This document shows positions 26,378 through 35,987 of a stretch of DNA of 64,000 nt, piece by piece. A model generated the notes under the pieces. That model had not been told where the DNA came from, did not search any database, and was given only the letters and a program-made list of their open reading frames with translations. Position 1 is the stretch's first letter. Every line of letters begins with the position of its first letter. Origin of the DNA: Frateuria soli. Lineage in GTDB: Bacteria > Pseudomonadota > Gammaproteobacteria > Xanthomonadales > Rhodanobacteraceae. The stretch lies in contig NZ_CP088252.1 in assembly GCF_021117385.1 (NCBI RefSeq), positions 310,001 to 374,000 of the forward strand, in the 5' to 3' direction. A program made the translations under genes and the position numbers.

Positions 26378-28261
26378 TCAGCCTTCCAGCTCGCTCCAGC
26401 GCGCGTAGGCGGCGTCGAGCTCGGCCTGCAGCTTCGCGAGGGCCTCGTTGGCCTGCACGATGGTGGCGCTGTCCTGCTGGAAGAAGGCCGGCTCGTTCAT
26501 GGCCGCGGAGCGCTGCGCGACTTCGTTTTCGAGCTGCTCGATGCGCGCGGGCAGCAGCTCCAGCTCACGCTGGTCCTTGAAGCTCAGCTTGCGCCGGGCG
26601 GGAACCGGCGCGGGGGGAGCGATCGGACTGGCCGCGGGTGCCGGTGCGCTCCTCGCAGGGGCCGGGGCCGGCACCGGCGCCGGTGCCGCCGGCCGCTGCC
26701 GAAGCCAGTCGCTGTAGCCACCCACATACTCGCCGACCCGACCCTTGCCCTCGAGTACCAGCGTGCTCGACACCACGTTGTCCAGGAACGCGCGGTCGTG
26801 CGAGACCAGCAGCAGCGTGCCCTGGTATTCGGTCAGCAGTTCCTCGAGCAGTTCCAGCGTCTCGACGTCCAGGTCATTGGTCGGCTCGTCCATCACCAGC
26901 AGGTTGGACGGCTGGGCGAACAACTTGGCCAGCAGCAGACGGTTGCGCTCGCCTCCGGAAAGGCGGGTGATCGGCGCGCGTGCGCGCTCGGGCGAGAACA
27001 GGAAGTCCTGCAGGTAGCCGATGACGTGCTTGCGCTGGCCGCCGAGCTCGATGTACTCGCGGCCCTGCGCCACGTTGTCCAGCGCGTTGAGATTCTCGTC
27101 CAGCTGCACGCGGTGCTGGTCGAAATAGGCGATCTGCACGCCGGTGCCGAGCTCCACCGTGCCACGCTCGGGCGTCAGCTCGCCGAGCATGATCTTCAGC
27201 AGCGTGCTCTTGCCCGCGCCGTTGGGGCCGATGATGCCGATGCGGTCGCCGCGCATCACCGTGGTCGACAGGTCCTCGATCAGCACGCGCCCGCCGTAGC
27301 TCTGGTGCACGTGGTCGAGCTCGATGACCTTCTTGCCCGAGGCCTGCGCGTTGGCCAGCGTCATCTTCGCGTTGCCGGCCAGTTCGCGCCGCTCGGCGCG
27401 TTCGCGGCGCATCGCCTTGAGCGCGCGCACGCGGCCTTCGTTGCGGGTGCGCCGGGCCTTGATGCCCTGGCGGATCCACACTTCCTCCTGCGCCAGCTTG
27501 CGGTCGAAATGCGCGTTGGCCTGGGTCTGGGCGTGCAGGCGTTCCTCGCGGCGGCGCAGGTAGTTGTCGTAGTCGCCGGGCCAGTCGGTGAGCTGGCCGC
27601 GGTCGATCTCCACGATGCGCGTGGCCAGCGCGCGCAGGAGGCTGCGGTCGTGGGTGACGAACACGATCGAACCGTCGAAGGACTTGAGGAAACCCTCGAG
27701 CCAGTCGATCGCCTCGATGTCCAGGTGGTTGGTCGGCTCGTCCAGCAGCAATACGTCGGGCTTCTGCACCAGCGCCTGCGCCAGCAGGACGCGGCGCTTC
27801 ATGCCGCCGGAGAGCGCGGCGAAGTCGGTCTCGCCCGGCAGCTCCAGGCGTGCGATCACCTCGTTTACCCGGCGGTCAAGATCCCAACCCTGGCGCGCTT
27901 CGATCTCATGCTGCACCTCACCGAGCGCAGCCAGGTCGCCGGCGGCCAGCAAATGGTGGTAGCGCGCCAGCAAGTGGCCAAGGTCGCCCAGTCCCTCGGC
28001 CACCACGTCGAACACCGAGCCGGCGGTGGACTGCGGAACTTCCTGCGCCATCCGCGCCACCATGGTGCCGTTCTGCACCCTCACTTCACCGTCGTCCGGG
28101 TGCAATTCCCCGGCGATCAACTTCATCAGTGTGGATTTCCCCTCGCCATTGCGGCCGACCACGCAGACGCGTTCGCCGCGCTCGATCGACAGGTCGACAT
28201 CGGCAAGCAGGAGGGGGCCGCCGATGCTGAAATCGACGCGCTGCAATTGGATCAGGGACAT
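26378..28261 (-). CDS. uup: ABC-F ATPase Uup
   Basis: A 627-residue soluble protein with two ATP-binding cassettes. The first Walker A is GRNGEGKS (36-43), the second GPNGAGKS, with LSGGMKRRV and LSGGERNRL signatures and DEPTNHLD/DEPTNDLD Walker B motifs. A Pro/Ala-rich linker precedes the C-terminal coiled-coil domain typical of Uup, which is linked to ribosome function and to lower transposon excision in E. coli. The start is placed at 28261 (MSLIQLQRVDFSI), where family similarity begins; upstream in-frame ATGs add non-conserved residues. It is convergent with the kinase gene and divergent from the glycosyltransferase gene. Confidence 0.94.
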   Translation of the reverse strand: MSLIQLQRVDFSIGGPLLLADVDLSIERGERVCVVGRNGEGKSTLMKLIAGELHPDDGEVRVQNGTMVARMAQEVPQSTAGSVFDVVAEGLGDLGHLLARYHHLLAAGDLAALGEVQHEIEARQGWDLDRRVNEVIARLELPGETDFAALSGGMKRRVLLAQALVQKPDVLLLDEPTNHLDIEAIDWLEGFLKSFDGSIVFVTHDRSLLRALATRIVEIDRGQLTDWPGDYDNYLRRREERLHAQTQANAHFDRKLAQEEVWIRQGIKARRTRNEGRVRALKAMRRERAERRELAGNAKMTLANAQASGKKVIELDHVHQSYGGRVLIEDLSTTVMRGDRIGIIGPNGAGKSTLLKIMLGELTPERGTVELGTGVQIAYFDQHRVQLDENLNALDNVAQGREYIELGGQRKHVIGYLQDFLFSPERARAPITRLSGGERNRLLLAKLFAQPSNLLVMDEPTNDLDVETLELLEELLTEYQGTLLLVSHDRAFLDNVVSSTLVLEGKGRVGEYVGGYSDWLRQRPAAPAPVPAPAPARSAPAPAASPIAPPAPVPARRKLSFKDQRELELLPARIEQLENEVAQRSAAMNEPAFFQQDSATIVQANEALAKLQAELDAAYARWSELEG

Positions 28262-28358
28262 CCGCCGATTGTAATTGATGTGCATCCTGCGGATGCGGCG
28301 TGCCCAAGGTTCATGAACGTGCTCATGGTCGGGAAGGGCCTTGGCGCCGAGGATCCCC

Positions 28359-29435
28359 ATGCGCATCGCCCAGATCACTCCGCTCTGCGAATCGGTCCCG
28401 CCACGGCTCTACGGCGGCACTGAACGCATCGTGGCCTGGCTCACCGACACCCTGGTCGAGCTGGGTCACGAGGTCACCCTGTTCGCCAGCGCCGATGCGT
28501 GCACGCGTGCCGAGCTGGTGGCGGTGCGCGACCAGGCGATCCGTCTCGATCCGACGCCGGACAAGTCCGAACTGGCGGCGCACCTGTCGATGCTGCAGGA
28601 AGTGCGGCGGCGAGCGGACGAGTTCGATGTGCTGCACTTCCACGTCGACATGCTGCACTTTCCGATGTTCGAGGATTGCGCGGGCCGCACGCTGACCACG
28701 CTGCATGGGCGGCTCGACCTGAAGGACCTGGCCGAGGTGTACCGGCGCTGGCCGCACTATCCGCTGGTCTCGATCTCGCAGCACCAGCGCCAGCCGCTGC
28801 ACTTCGCCAACTGGGCCGGCACCGTGCACCACGGCCTGCCCGACGACCTGCATCGCCCGCATCCGCGCCCCGGCGGCGGTTATCTGGCCTTCCTCGGCCG
28901 CATCTCGCCGGAGAAGCGCCCGGACCGCGCCATCGCGATCGCGCGCGCTTCCGGCATGCCGCTGAAGATCGCCGCCAAGGTCGACCAGGCGGACCGGGCC
29001 TACTTCCATGAGGAGATCCAGCCGCTGCTGGAGGATCCGCTGGTGGAGTTCATCGGCGAGATCGGCGATGCGGACAAGGAGGACTTCCTCGGCAACGCCG
29101 TCGCGCTGCTGTTTCCGATCGACTGGCCCGAGCCCTTCGGCCTGGTGATGATCGAGGCGATGGCCTGCAGCACGCCGGTGATCGCCTGGAACTGCGGCTC
29201 GGTGCCCGAGGTGATCGACGAGGGCGTCAACGGCTTCATCGTCGAGAGCGAGGCCGAGGCGGTAGAGGCGGTACGGCGCCTCCCGCAGATCGACCGGCGG
29301 CAGGTGCGCGCCTGCTTCGAACGGCGTTTCTCGGCCGAGATCATGGCAAGCAACTACGTGGACCTTTACGAACGACGCTGCCGCGTCGCGCCGGCGCTGC
29401 CGGCGTGGCCGGTGGCCTGGGAGGCGGCACGATGA
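28359..29435 (+). CDS. Glycosyltransferase family 4
   Basis: A 358-residue GT-B glycosyltransferase. The N-terminal domain has the donor-independent loop PRLYGGTERIV (15-25); the C-terminal nucleotide-sugar domain has FLGRISPEKRPD and the EX7E motif in EPFGLVMIEAMA. There is no signal peptide, so it works in the cytoplasm. Its stop overlaps the start of a debranching-enzyme gene (ATGA), so the two probably act on the same glucan or disaccharide, but the product is not identifiable. GAGG precedes the ATG at 28359. Confidence 0.88.
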   Translation: MRIAQITPLCESVPPRLYGGTERIVAWLTDTLVELGHEVTLFASADACTRAELVAVRDQAIRLDPTPDKSELAAHLSMLQEVRRRADEFDVLHFHVDMLHFPMFEDCAGRTLTTLHGRLDLKDLAEVYRRWPHYPLVSISQHQRQPLHFANWAGTVHHGLPDDLHRPHPRPGGGYLAFLGRISPEKRPDRAIAIARASGMPLKIAAKVDQADRAYFHEEIQPLLEDPLVEFIGEIGDADKEDFLGNAVALLFPIDWPEPFGLVMIEAMACSTPVIAWNCGSVPEVIDEGVNGFIVESEAEAVEAVRRLPQIDRRQVRACFERRFSAEIMASNYVDLYERRCRVAPALPAWPVAWEAAR

Positions 29436-31564
29436 GTGAAGCGACGCAAGACGACGAAACCCCTTCGGCTGGCACCTCGCGCGGACAGTACTCGCTCAAG
29501 TCCGGGGACACTTTCGTCGTATGCGATGCCTTCGGCGACATCCGCGGCCATTCAAGCGGCCTGTTCCATAACGACACCCGGCTGCTGTCCACCTTCACCC
29601 TGGACCTGGGTGGCAAGCCGCCCTCGCTGCTCAGCGCGGCGATCGCCCACGACAACGTGCTGTTCACCGCCAACCTGTCGAACAAGCCGCTGCCGCCGAT
29701 GGGCGAGCGCGCCACCCCGCAGGGGGTGATCCACCTGCAGCGCACGCGCTTCCTGTGGGATGCGCGGATGTACGAGCGCATCGCCTGCGTCAACTACGGC
29801 GACAGCGACGTGCAGGTGACGCTCACGCTGCATTTCGCGGCCGACTTCCGCGACATCTTCGAGGTGCGCGGTACGCCGCGACGCAAGCGGGGTACGCTGC
29901 ATCCGCCCAGGGTCGACGAACGGTCGGTCGCCCTGCGCTACGACGGCCTGGACGGCGTGACGCGCTGTTCGGTGATCTGCCTGTCGATCCCGCCCGACCG
30001 GCTCGACGGCGATACGGCCGAACTTGCGCTGACGCTGCCCCGGCTGAGCAACACCGAGCTCTACGTGGAGGTCGGCCCCGAATGCGTCGAGCCCGGTCGC
30101 CAGCGCTTCCGCGCCGCTGCCGCCAAGGCGCGCCGCGCGATGCGCCGTCGTCGCGGCCACGGCGCCCGCCCGCGCAGCAACGCGCGGCTGTTCAATGCGT
30201 GGCTGGAGCGCTCGCGCGCGGACATCGCGCTGCTGGTCAGCGAGTTCCCGACCGGGCCCTACCCGTGTGCGGGCATCCCGTGGTTCGCCACGCCGTTCGG
30301 GCGCGACGGCATCATCACCGCGCTGCAGCTCCTGTGGCTCGATACCGGCCTGGCCCGTGGCGTGCTGGGCTACCTGGCCGAGCACCAGGCGCACGAGACC
30401 TCGACGTTCCGCGACTCCGCGCCGGGCAAGATCATGCACGAGACGCGCAAGAGCGAGATGGCGGATCTGGGCGAGGTGCCGTTCGCGCGCTATTACGGTG
30501 GCGTCGATACAACGCCGCTGTACGTGATGCTCGCCGGCGCGTATGCCGAGCGCACCGGCGACGACGTGTTCATCGACAAACTGTGGCCCGCGCTCACCGC
30601 CGCGATGGGCTGGATCGAGCGCACCTGCGACCGCGACCCGCACGGCTTCCTGACCTACGCCCAGGGTGAGAAGGGCGGCCTGCTCAACCAGGGCTGGAAG
30701 GACAGCGAGGACTCGGTGTTCCATGCCGACGGACGCATTCCTCCCGCGCCGATCGCATTGGTGGAAGTGCAGGGCTACGTGTACGCCGCACTTGTCGCCA
30801 TGGCCCGGCTGGCCGAGCGGCGCGGCGACGACGATTCGGCGGCCGGCTGGCGCCACCGGGCGCTTGCCCTGCGCAAGGCGGTCGAGGCGCTGTTCTGGGA
30901 CGAGGAGATGTGCAACTACGGCATCGCCCGCGACGGCAACGACACCTTGTGCCGCGTACGCGCGTCCAATGTCGGACACCTGCTTTACGTCGGCCTGCCC
31001 AAGCTGTGGCGGGCGAAGAAGGTGATCCGCCAGCTCCGCTCGGCGCCGTTCGACAGCGGCTGGGGCGTGCGCACCCTGGCCATGCAGCAGGCGCGCTACA
31101 ACCCGATGTCCTATCACGACGGCTCGGTATGGCCGCACGACGTCGCGATCTGTGCCGCCGGCATGGCGCACTACGGCGAACGCGAGGATGCGGTCCGCCT
31201 GCTCGGCGAGACGTTCGAGGCGGCGGTGCACTTCGGCATGCGCCTGCCCGAGCTGTTCTGCGGCTTCCCGCGCGCCACCGGCGAGCCGCCGATCGCCTAC
31301 CCGGTCGCCTGCCTGCCGCAGGCCTGGGCCGCCGGTTCGGTGTTCATGATGCTGCAGGCGTGCCTGGGCGTGACGGTCGACGGCCGCCGCGGCGAGGTGC
31401 GCATCGAGCGCCCGCACCTGCCCCAGGGCGTCGATCGGTTGACCCTGGAAAAGCTGCAGGTCGCCGGCGAAACGATCGACCTGGGTTTCGAGCGGATCGG
31501 CTCGCGCACGGTGGCGTTCCGTGCGGGAGGTTCGGCCGACGTGCGGATCCTGGCCAAGGTCTGA
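29432..31564 (+). CDS. Amylo-alpha-1,6-glucosidase (glycogen-debranching type)
   Basis: A 710-residue protein with an N-terminal GDE-type beta domain (about 25-230; LFHNDTRLLSTFTLDLGG) and a C-terminal (alpha/alpha)6 domain (about 250-690). CAGIPWFATPFGRDGIIT, GWKDSEDSVFHADG and YNPMSYHDGSVWPHD are family landmarks; the acidic residues in GRDG and WKDSEDS are likely catalytic. The family releases alpha-1,6-linked glucose, but many two-domain bacterial members are of unproven substrate. A basic stretch (KARRAMRRRRGHGARPR, near 233-249) joins the domains. Coupled to the glycosyltransferase. Confidence 0.88.
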   Translation: MSEATQDDETPSAGTSRGQYSLKSGDTFVVCDAFGDIRGHSSGLFHNDTRLLSTFTLDLGGKPPSLLSAAIAHDNVLFTANLSNKPLPPMGERATPQGVIHLQRTRFLWDARMYERIACVNYGDSDVQVTLTLHFAADFRDIFEVRGTPRRKRGTLHPPRVDERSVALRYDGLDGVTRCSVICLSIPPDRLDGDTAELALTLPRLSNTELYVEVGPECVEPGRQRFRAAAAKARRAMRRRRGHGARPRSNARLFNAWLERSRADIALLVSEFPTGPYPCAGIPWFATPFGRDGIITALQLLWLDTGLARGVLGYLAEHQAHETSTFRDSAPGKIMHETRKSEMADLGEVPFARYYGGVDTTPLYVMLAGAYAERTGDDVFIDKLWPALTAAMGWIERTCDRDPHGFLTYAQGEKGGLLNQGWKDSEDSVFHADGRIPPAPIALVEVQGYVYAALVAMARLAERRGDDDSAAGWRHRALALRKAVEALFWDEEMCNYGIARDGNDTLCRVRASNVGHLLYVGLPKLWRAKKVIRQLRSAPFDSGWGVRTLAMQQARYNPMSYHDGSVWPHDVAICAAGMAHYGEREDAVRLLGETFEAAVHFGMRLPELFCGFPRATGEPPIAYPVACLPQAWAAGSVFMMLQACLGVTVDGRRGEVRIERPHLPQGVDRLTLEKLQVAGETIDLGFERIGSRTVAFRAGGSADVRILAKV

Positions 31565-31667
31565 GCAGCCGATGCGGTCCCCGATACGGGCAGCCAGCGG
31601 CTGAGCGCGCCGCCGGCCGCATCGCAACTGTGCCGGACGGGCCGGCGCCCCGGATGCCGTGGCATGT

Positions 31668-31695
31668 GATTTCCGCGTGAAATCGGAGCCATAAT
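31668..31695 (+). promoter_or_regulatory. Candidate promoter/operator of the Ser/Thr kinase gene
   Basis: A dyad GATTTC-cgcgt-GAAATC (31668-31684) is followed by CATAAT (31690-31695) as a possible -10. The dyad occupies the -35 region, so regulation by a bound protein is plausible. No strong -35 hexamer. Confidence 0.35.
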
Positions 31696-31717
31696 CCCGC
31701 CGGGACTGGGGGATCGC

Positions 31718-34576
31718 ATGGCAGGGCAGCTGACCGATCGCTACGTGGAGGCCAAGCGCATCGCCATGGCGGCGATGGACGTGGATGTGTCCGCGCGCGC
31801 CGCCCTGATCGAAGAACACGTGGGCGGCGACGCCGAGCTCGAGCGGGAGGTGCGCTGGATGCTCGAGGCGATCGAGCGCACGCACACCGCCACCCTACCG
31901 TTCTCGCCGTCCCATGTGCTGCCCGATCTCAGCGGCCAGCAGGCGCAGGCCACCGCACCGCGCAACTACCGCATCCTGCGCCTGCTCGGCGAGGGCGGCA
32001 TGGGCATGGTGTACCTGGCCGAGCGCTGCAACGAGGGCTTCTCCCAGCAGGTCGCGCTGAAGTTCCTGAGCGCGTCCGCGCAGGGTTCGCCGATCCTGCA
32101 CGAGCGCTTCAGCCAGGAGCGCCGGCTGCTGGCGCGGCTGGAACATCCCGGCATCGCGCGGCTGCTCGACGGCGGTGTGATGGACGACGGCCAGCCGTTC
32201 CTGGCGATGGAGTATGTCGAAGGGCGGCGCATCGACGAGTGGTGCGAGGCGCATGCGCTCTCGCTCAACGAACGCATCGTGCTGTTCCTGAAGGTCTGTG
32301 ATGCGGTGGAGTTCGCCCATCGCAACCTGGTGATCCACCGCGACATCAAGCCGGCCAATATCCTGGTCACCGCGGACGGCATGCCCAAGCTGCTGGACTT
32401 CGGCATCGCCCGCCTCATCGAGGAGGGCGGGCAGGTACTGGCCACCGCGACCGCGGCGCACGCGCTGACACTGGCCTATGCCAGCCCCGAGCAGATCGAG
32501 CAGCAGCCGCTGACCACCGGCGCGGACGTCTATTCGCTGGGCGTGGTGCTCTATCAGTTGATCGCCGGACGCCGTCCCTACCAGCACCTGATCACACCGC
32601 ATCTGTTGTCCAACGCCATCGTCGGTGGCCAGGTCGAGGCGCCCAGCCGCAGCCTGCGCGCGGCGCCGGCCGGGCTGCGCCGGTCGCGGCGGTCGATTCC
32701 GGCCGACGTCGACGCGATCGTGCTGAAGGCGCTGCGTCGGCAGGTCAGCCAGCGCTACGCCAGCGTGGCGGAGTTCGCGCAGGACCTGCGCCACTACCTG
32801 GCCCAGCGTCCGGTAAAGGCGCGTCGCGGCCGCCAGTGGTACCGGTTCCGGCGCTACGTCCAGCGCAACCGCTGGCCCCTGGCCGCGGCCACCATGGTGC
32901 TGGCGGCAGTGTTCGCCGGCCTCGCCGCCTCGCTGCTGGCGCTGGCGCAGACGCGCGCCGCGCAGCGACTGGCCGAGCAGCGCCAGCACGACCTCGAGCG
33001 CATGGTCGACTTCCAGCAGTCGACGCTGCAGAGCGTGGACATCGACGCGATGGGCCATGCGCTGACCGACGACGAGCGCACGCTGGTGCTCGCACGCTTC
33101 GACGCGCTCGGTGGAAAGCCGGCCGAGCGGCGGCAACTGGAGCAGGCGTTCGCCGGCATTGCCGCCTCGGGGCCGGCACGCGATGCGCTGGACACCTACG
33201 TGGTGAGCCACGCGCTGGCGCGGCTTGACAGGGACTTCGCCGATGCGCCGCTGCTTGCCGCGGACATTCGCCAGTCGCTGGCTCGCGTGCTGCTGACCAT
33301 CGGCAGCTATGCGCATGCCGCCGTGGAACTTCGCAACGTGGTCGCGGTTCGCGCGCAGCACCTGCGCAACGATGACCGCATGCTGGTGTCGGCGCGTGTG
33401 GACCTGGGTGAGGCCCTGTACCGCGGCGGTCGTCTCGACCAGGCGGCAGAAGCGTACGAAAGCGCCTTGCCGGCCGCGGCGGCGTTGCCTCCGGCCGATC
33501 CGCTGCAGGTGGCCGCGCTCTCCGGGCGGGCCCGCGTGCTTGCCGCGCAAGGCCATCTCAGCCAGGCGCTGAACCGGCAGGAGGCGCTCTACGCCGGCTT
33601 GGCGCCGCGCCTGCCGGCCACCGACGAAGGCCTGTTGCGGTTGCGCCGGGACCGCGTCGAAACCCTGACCCAGCTGGGCGAGCGCGACCGTGCGCGCGTG
33701 GAACTGGAATACCTGGTGCCGCTGTACCGCCAGGTGTTCGGCGTCGAGCATCCGGAAACCCTGGCCACCACGCTCACCCTGGCCCGGCTGCTCTATTCGC
33801 AGGACAACGAGTACGAGCGCTCGCTCGCGCTGGCGCAGAGCGTGGCGGCGATCCGCGAGCGCCGCCTGGGTGCCGACCATCCGCTGACCCTGCAGGCGCG
33901 TGCGCTGGCGGCATCGAACGAGGTACGCCTGGCGCTCGATCCGGCGACCATGGAACAGGTGCATGCGCGCCTGGAGACGATCATCCAGGGCTACCGCCGT
34001 GTGCTGGGCCCGGGCAACCCGCAGACGCTGGAGGCCATGACCGACATGGTGCGGCTGCTGTCCAAGCAGGACCGTTATCCCGAGGCCATCGCGATGGAAC
34101 GCCAGATCCTCGCCGGCCGCAACCGCACGCTGGGCCCGGACCACGTCAGCACCCTGTACGCGCGCGGCAGCCTGGCCAGCCTGCTGTGCGAGAACGGGCA
34201 GTACGCCGAGGCCGGCAGGCAAGGCCAGCAAGTCCTGGACGCGCTTCGCCGCCAGCTCGGCGACGATCACCCGATGACGCTGGCGACCTACGACCTGGTC
34301 GGGCGCATCGAGGCCGGCGCCGGGGACTGGGCGCTGGCGCGCGATGCCCACGGCAGGGCGCTGGAGGGGCGCGCACGCACGCTCGGCAACACCGACGCGC
34401 ACACCATCGAGAGCGCGTCGCGGCTGTACGTGGTCCTGCGCAAGCTGCACGACGTCGCGGCCGCGCAGCGCGTGGCCATGACCTACCTGCAGCCGGTCAT
34501 CGCGATGAACCCCGATGACCTCAACGCCGGCATGCGCAGCGTGCGCGACGAGGCGCTGGAGGCGATCAGCAGGTAA
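31718..34576 (+). CDS. Membrane Ser/Thr protein kinase with C-terminal TPR domain
   Basis: A 952-residue Hanks-type kinase. Residues 84-365 form the kinase domain: glycine loop GEGGMG (91-96), ATP lysine K115, HRDIKPANIL (207-216), DFG (227-229) and ASPEQ. A single transmembrane helix lies at about 386-408. The remaining 540 residues are helical repeats with TPR character (paired ...LARLLYSQDNEYERSLALAQ and similar units). The first 80 residues resemble the helical leader seen in kinases encoded next to ECF sigma factors, but no sigma-factor gene is adjacent. GGGGGA precedes the ATG. Substrates are unknown. Confidence 0.9.
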   Translation: MAGQLTDRYVEAKRIAMAAMDVDVSARAALIEEHVGGDAELEREVRWMLEAIERTHTATLPFSPSHVLPDLSGQQAQATAPRNYRILRLLGEGGMGMVYLAERCNEGFSQQVALKFLSASAQGSPILHERFSQERRLLARLEHPGIARLLDGGVMDDGQPFLAMEYVEGRRIDEWCEAHALSLNERIVLFLKVCDAVEFAHRNLVIHRDIKPANILVTADGMPKLLDFGIARLIEEGGQVLATATAAHALTLAYASPEQIEQQPLTTGADVYSLGVVLYQLIAGRRPYQHLITPHLLSNAIVGGQVEAPSRSLRAAPAGLRRSRRSIPADVDAIVLKALRRQVSQRYASVAEFAQDLRHYLAQRPVKARRGRQWYRFRRYVQRNRWPLAAATMVLAAVFAGLAASLLALAQTRAAQRLAEQRQHDLERMVDFQQSTLQSVDIDAMGHALTDDERTLVLARFDALGGKPAERRQLEQAFAGIAASGPARDALDTYVVSHALARLDRDFADAPLLAADIRQSLARVLLTIGSYAHAAVELRNVVAVRAQHLRNDDRMLVSARVDLGEALYRGGRLDQAAEAYESALPAAAALPPADPLQVAALSGRARVLAAQGHLSQALNRQEALYAGLAPRLPATDEGLLRLRRDRVETLTQLGERDRARVELEYLVPLYRQVFGVEHPETLATTLTLARLLYSQDNEYERSLALAQSVAAIRERRLGADHPLTLQARALAASNEVRLALDPATMEQVHARLETIIQGYRRVLGPGNPQTLEAMTDMVRLLSKQDRYPEAIAMERQILAGRNRTLGPDHVSTLYARGSLASLLCENGQYAEAGRQGQQVLDALRRQLGDDHPMTLATYDLVGRIEAGAGDWALARDAHGRALEGRARTLGNTDAHTIESASRLYVVLRKLHDVAAAQRVAMTYLQPVIAMNPDDLNAGMRSVRDEALEAISR

Positions 34577-34837
34577 GGCGTCACGCCGGAGCGGCTTCCG
34601 CGCCGGCGGAGCGCCGGACGGTTTCGCCTGTCGCCAGCCGGCGTGAACCCGGCCACTCCGCTTCGCGGAGGGCTCGCCGCCGGCAAGCGGACTCGACCGG
34701 ACGGGCTCGACATCCCTGTTACAAAACTTCGGCACGACAGCCATTTGCGGGCCAAAGTTCTGGCTATTCGGAGGCGCCCTGCATTAAGGTTGGCTCAACG
34801 TTACATGACGTCGTCGGCGGCGGCGGGGAACAAAGGT

Positions 34838-35893
34838 GTGAACTCAGAATCGCTTTCGCTCAGCAGGCTCGGCGCTTTGTGGATCGTCGCCCTGTTGTGG
34901 CTGGTCGCCAGCACGGCGCATGCCGGCCAGGCAGCCATCGTGGTCGACGCCACCACCGGACGCGTGCTGGGGCAGGTCAACGCCGACGAGCAGAACTACC
35001 CCGCCTCGTTGACCAAGATGATGACCCTCTACCTCACCTTCCGTGAGCTCGATGCCGGCCGCCTGACGCTTGGGGACAACCTGCCGGTGTCGCGCTGGGC
35101 AGCCAACCGGGAGCCGAGCAAGCTGGGCCTGCGTCCGGGAAAGACCATCTCGGTGCAGGACTGCATCCTGGCGATGGTGACCAAGTCGGCCAACGACGCG
35201 GCGAGCGTGGCGGCGGAAAGCATCGGCGGCTCCGAGGCGGGCTTCGCCGACATGATGAACGCACAGGCGGCACTGCTGGGCATGGCCAACACGCACTTCG
35301 ACAATGCCTCGGGCCTGCCCGACCCGGACAACGTCTCGACCGCGCGCGACCTTCTGACGCTGGCGATGGCGCTGTACCGGGATTTCCCGCAGTACGCGCA
35401 CTACTTCTCGACCACGCAGTTCACCTTCGAAGGGCGCGTGGTCCACGGGCACAACCACCTGATGGACCGCTATGACGGCATGGACGGCCTGAAGACCGGC
35501 TACACCGCGGCGTCGGGCTTCAACCTGGCCTCCACCGCCGTGCGCGACGGTCACCGCCTGTTCGCCGTCGTGCTGGGCGGGCGCACCGCGACCAAGCGCG
35601 ACCGGCTGATGGCGAGCCTGCTCGACGCCGGCTTCGAACAGACCGAAGCGGCCGCCGCCCTGGCCGCCGCCGGCCAACCGGGTACCGGCGTGGCCCGCCG
35701 CGTGCTGGCGGCGCTTTCGCCCATCGCCAACGCGGAGGCCGATCCGGCGCCGGCATCGTCGCCGCGGCGTGCGAAGCACCACGGCAAAGCCAAGACGGCC
35801 CACCGCTCCGGCCATCGTGCAAGCCAGCACTCGGTCAAGCTGGCCAACCGCAAGACCCGGCATGCGGCAGCCGCCAAGAGCGGCGACGACTGA
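34838..35893 (+). CDS. D-alanyl-D-alanine carboxypeptidase (DacA/DacF type)
   Basis: A 351-residue low-molecular-weight penicillin-binding protein that trims the terminal D-alanine of peptidoglycan pentapeptides in the periplasm. Signal peptide about 1-29 (ending AHAGQA); active-site SLTK (S57), SAN (117-119) and KTG (219-221) are in order. The C-terminal 60 residues are rich in Lys/Arg/His/Ser and could bind the wall or membrane; there is no clear amphipathic PBP5-type anchor. The GTG at 34838 has GGGGAA seven bases upstream and gives a standard signal peptide; ATG at 34805 would add 11 residues and lacks a good binding site. Confidence 0.9.
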   Translation: MNSESLSLSRLGALWIVALLWLVASTAHAGQAAIVVDATTGRVLGQVNADEQNYPASLTKMMTLYLTFRELDAGRLTLGDNLPVSRWAANREPSKLGLRPGKTISVQDCILAMVTKSANDAASVAAESIGGSEAGFADMMNAQAALLGMANTHFDNASGLPDPDNVSTARDLLTLAMALYRDFPQYAHYFSTTQFTFEGRVVHGHNHLMDRYDGMDGLKTGYTAASGFNLASTAVRDGHRLFAVVLGGRTATKRDRLMASLLDAGFEQTEAAAALAAAGQPGTGVARRVLAALSPIANAEADPAPASSPRRAKHHGKAKTAHRSGHRASQHSVKLANRKTRHAAAAKSGDD

Positions 35894-35937
35894 GGCTGAA
35901 CTTCCGGGATAGGTGGAAACCTTTTCGCCAGCGCCAT

Positions 35938-35970
35938 AAAAAAAACCCGCGGCAGGCCGCGGGTTTTTTT
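35938..35970. terminator. Bidirectional terminator between the carboxypeptidase gene and metK
   Basis: CCCGCGGC (35946-35953), loop AG, GCCGCGGG (35956-35963), flanked by eight A and seven T residues. A textbook two-way terminator between convergent genes. Confidence 0.93.
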
Positions 35971-35987
35971 GTCGCCCGAAGACGCGC

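Noticed and set aside
31895-34744. A 949-codon minus-strand frame opposite the Ser/Thr kinase
   Set aside because: Composition is that of an antisense shadow and the forward gene has complete kinase motifs.
34643-34837. Longer N-terminus for the D,D-carboxypeptidase
   Set aside because: It would place up to 65 polar residues before the signal peptide, preventing normal export.
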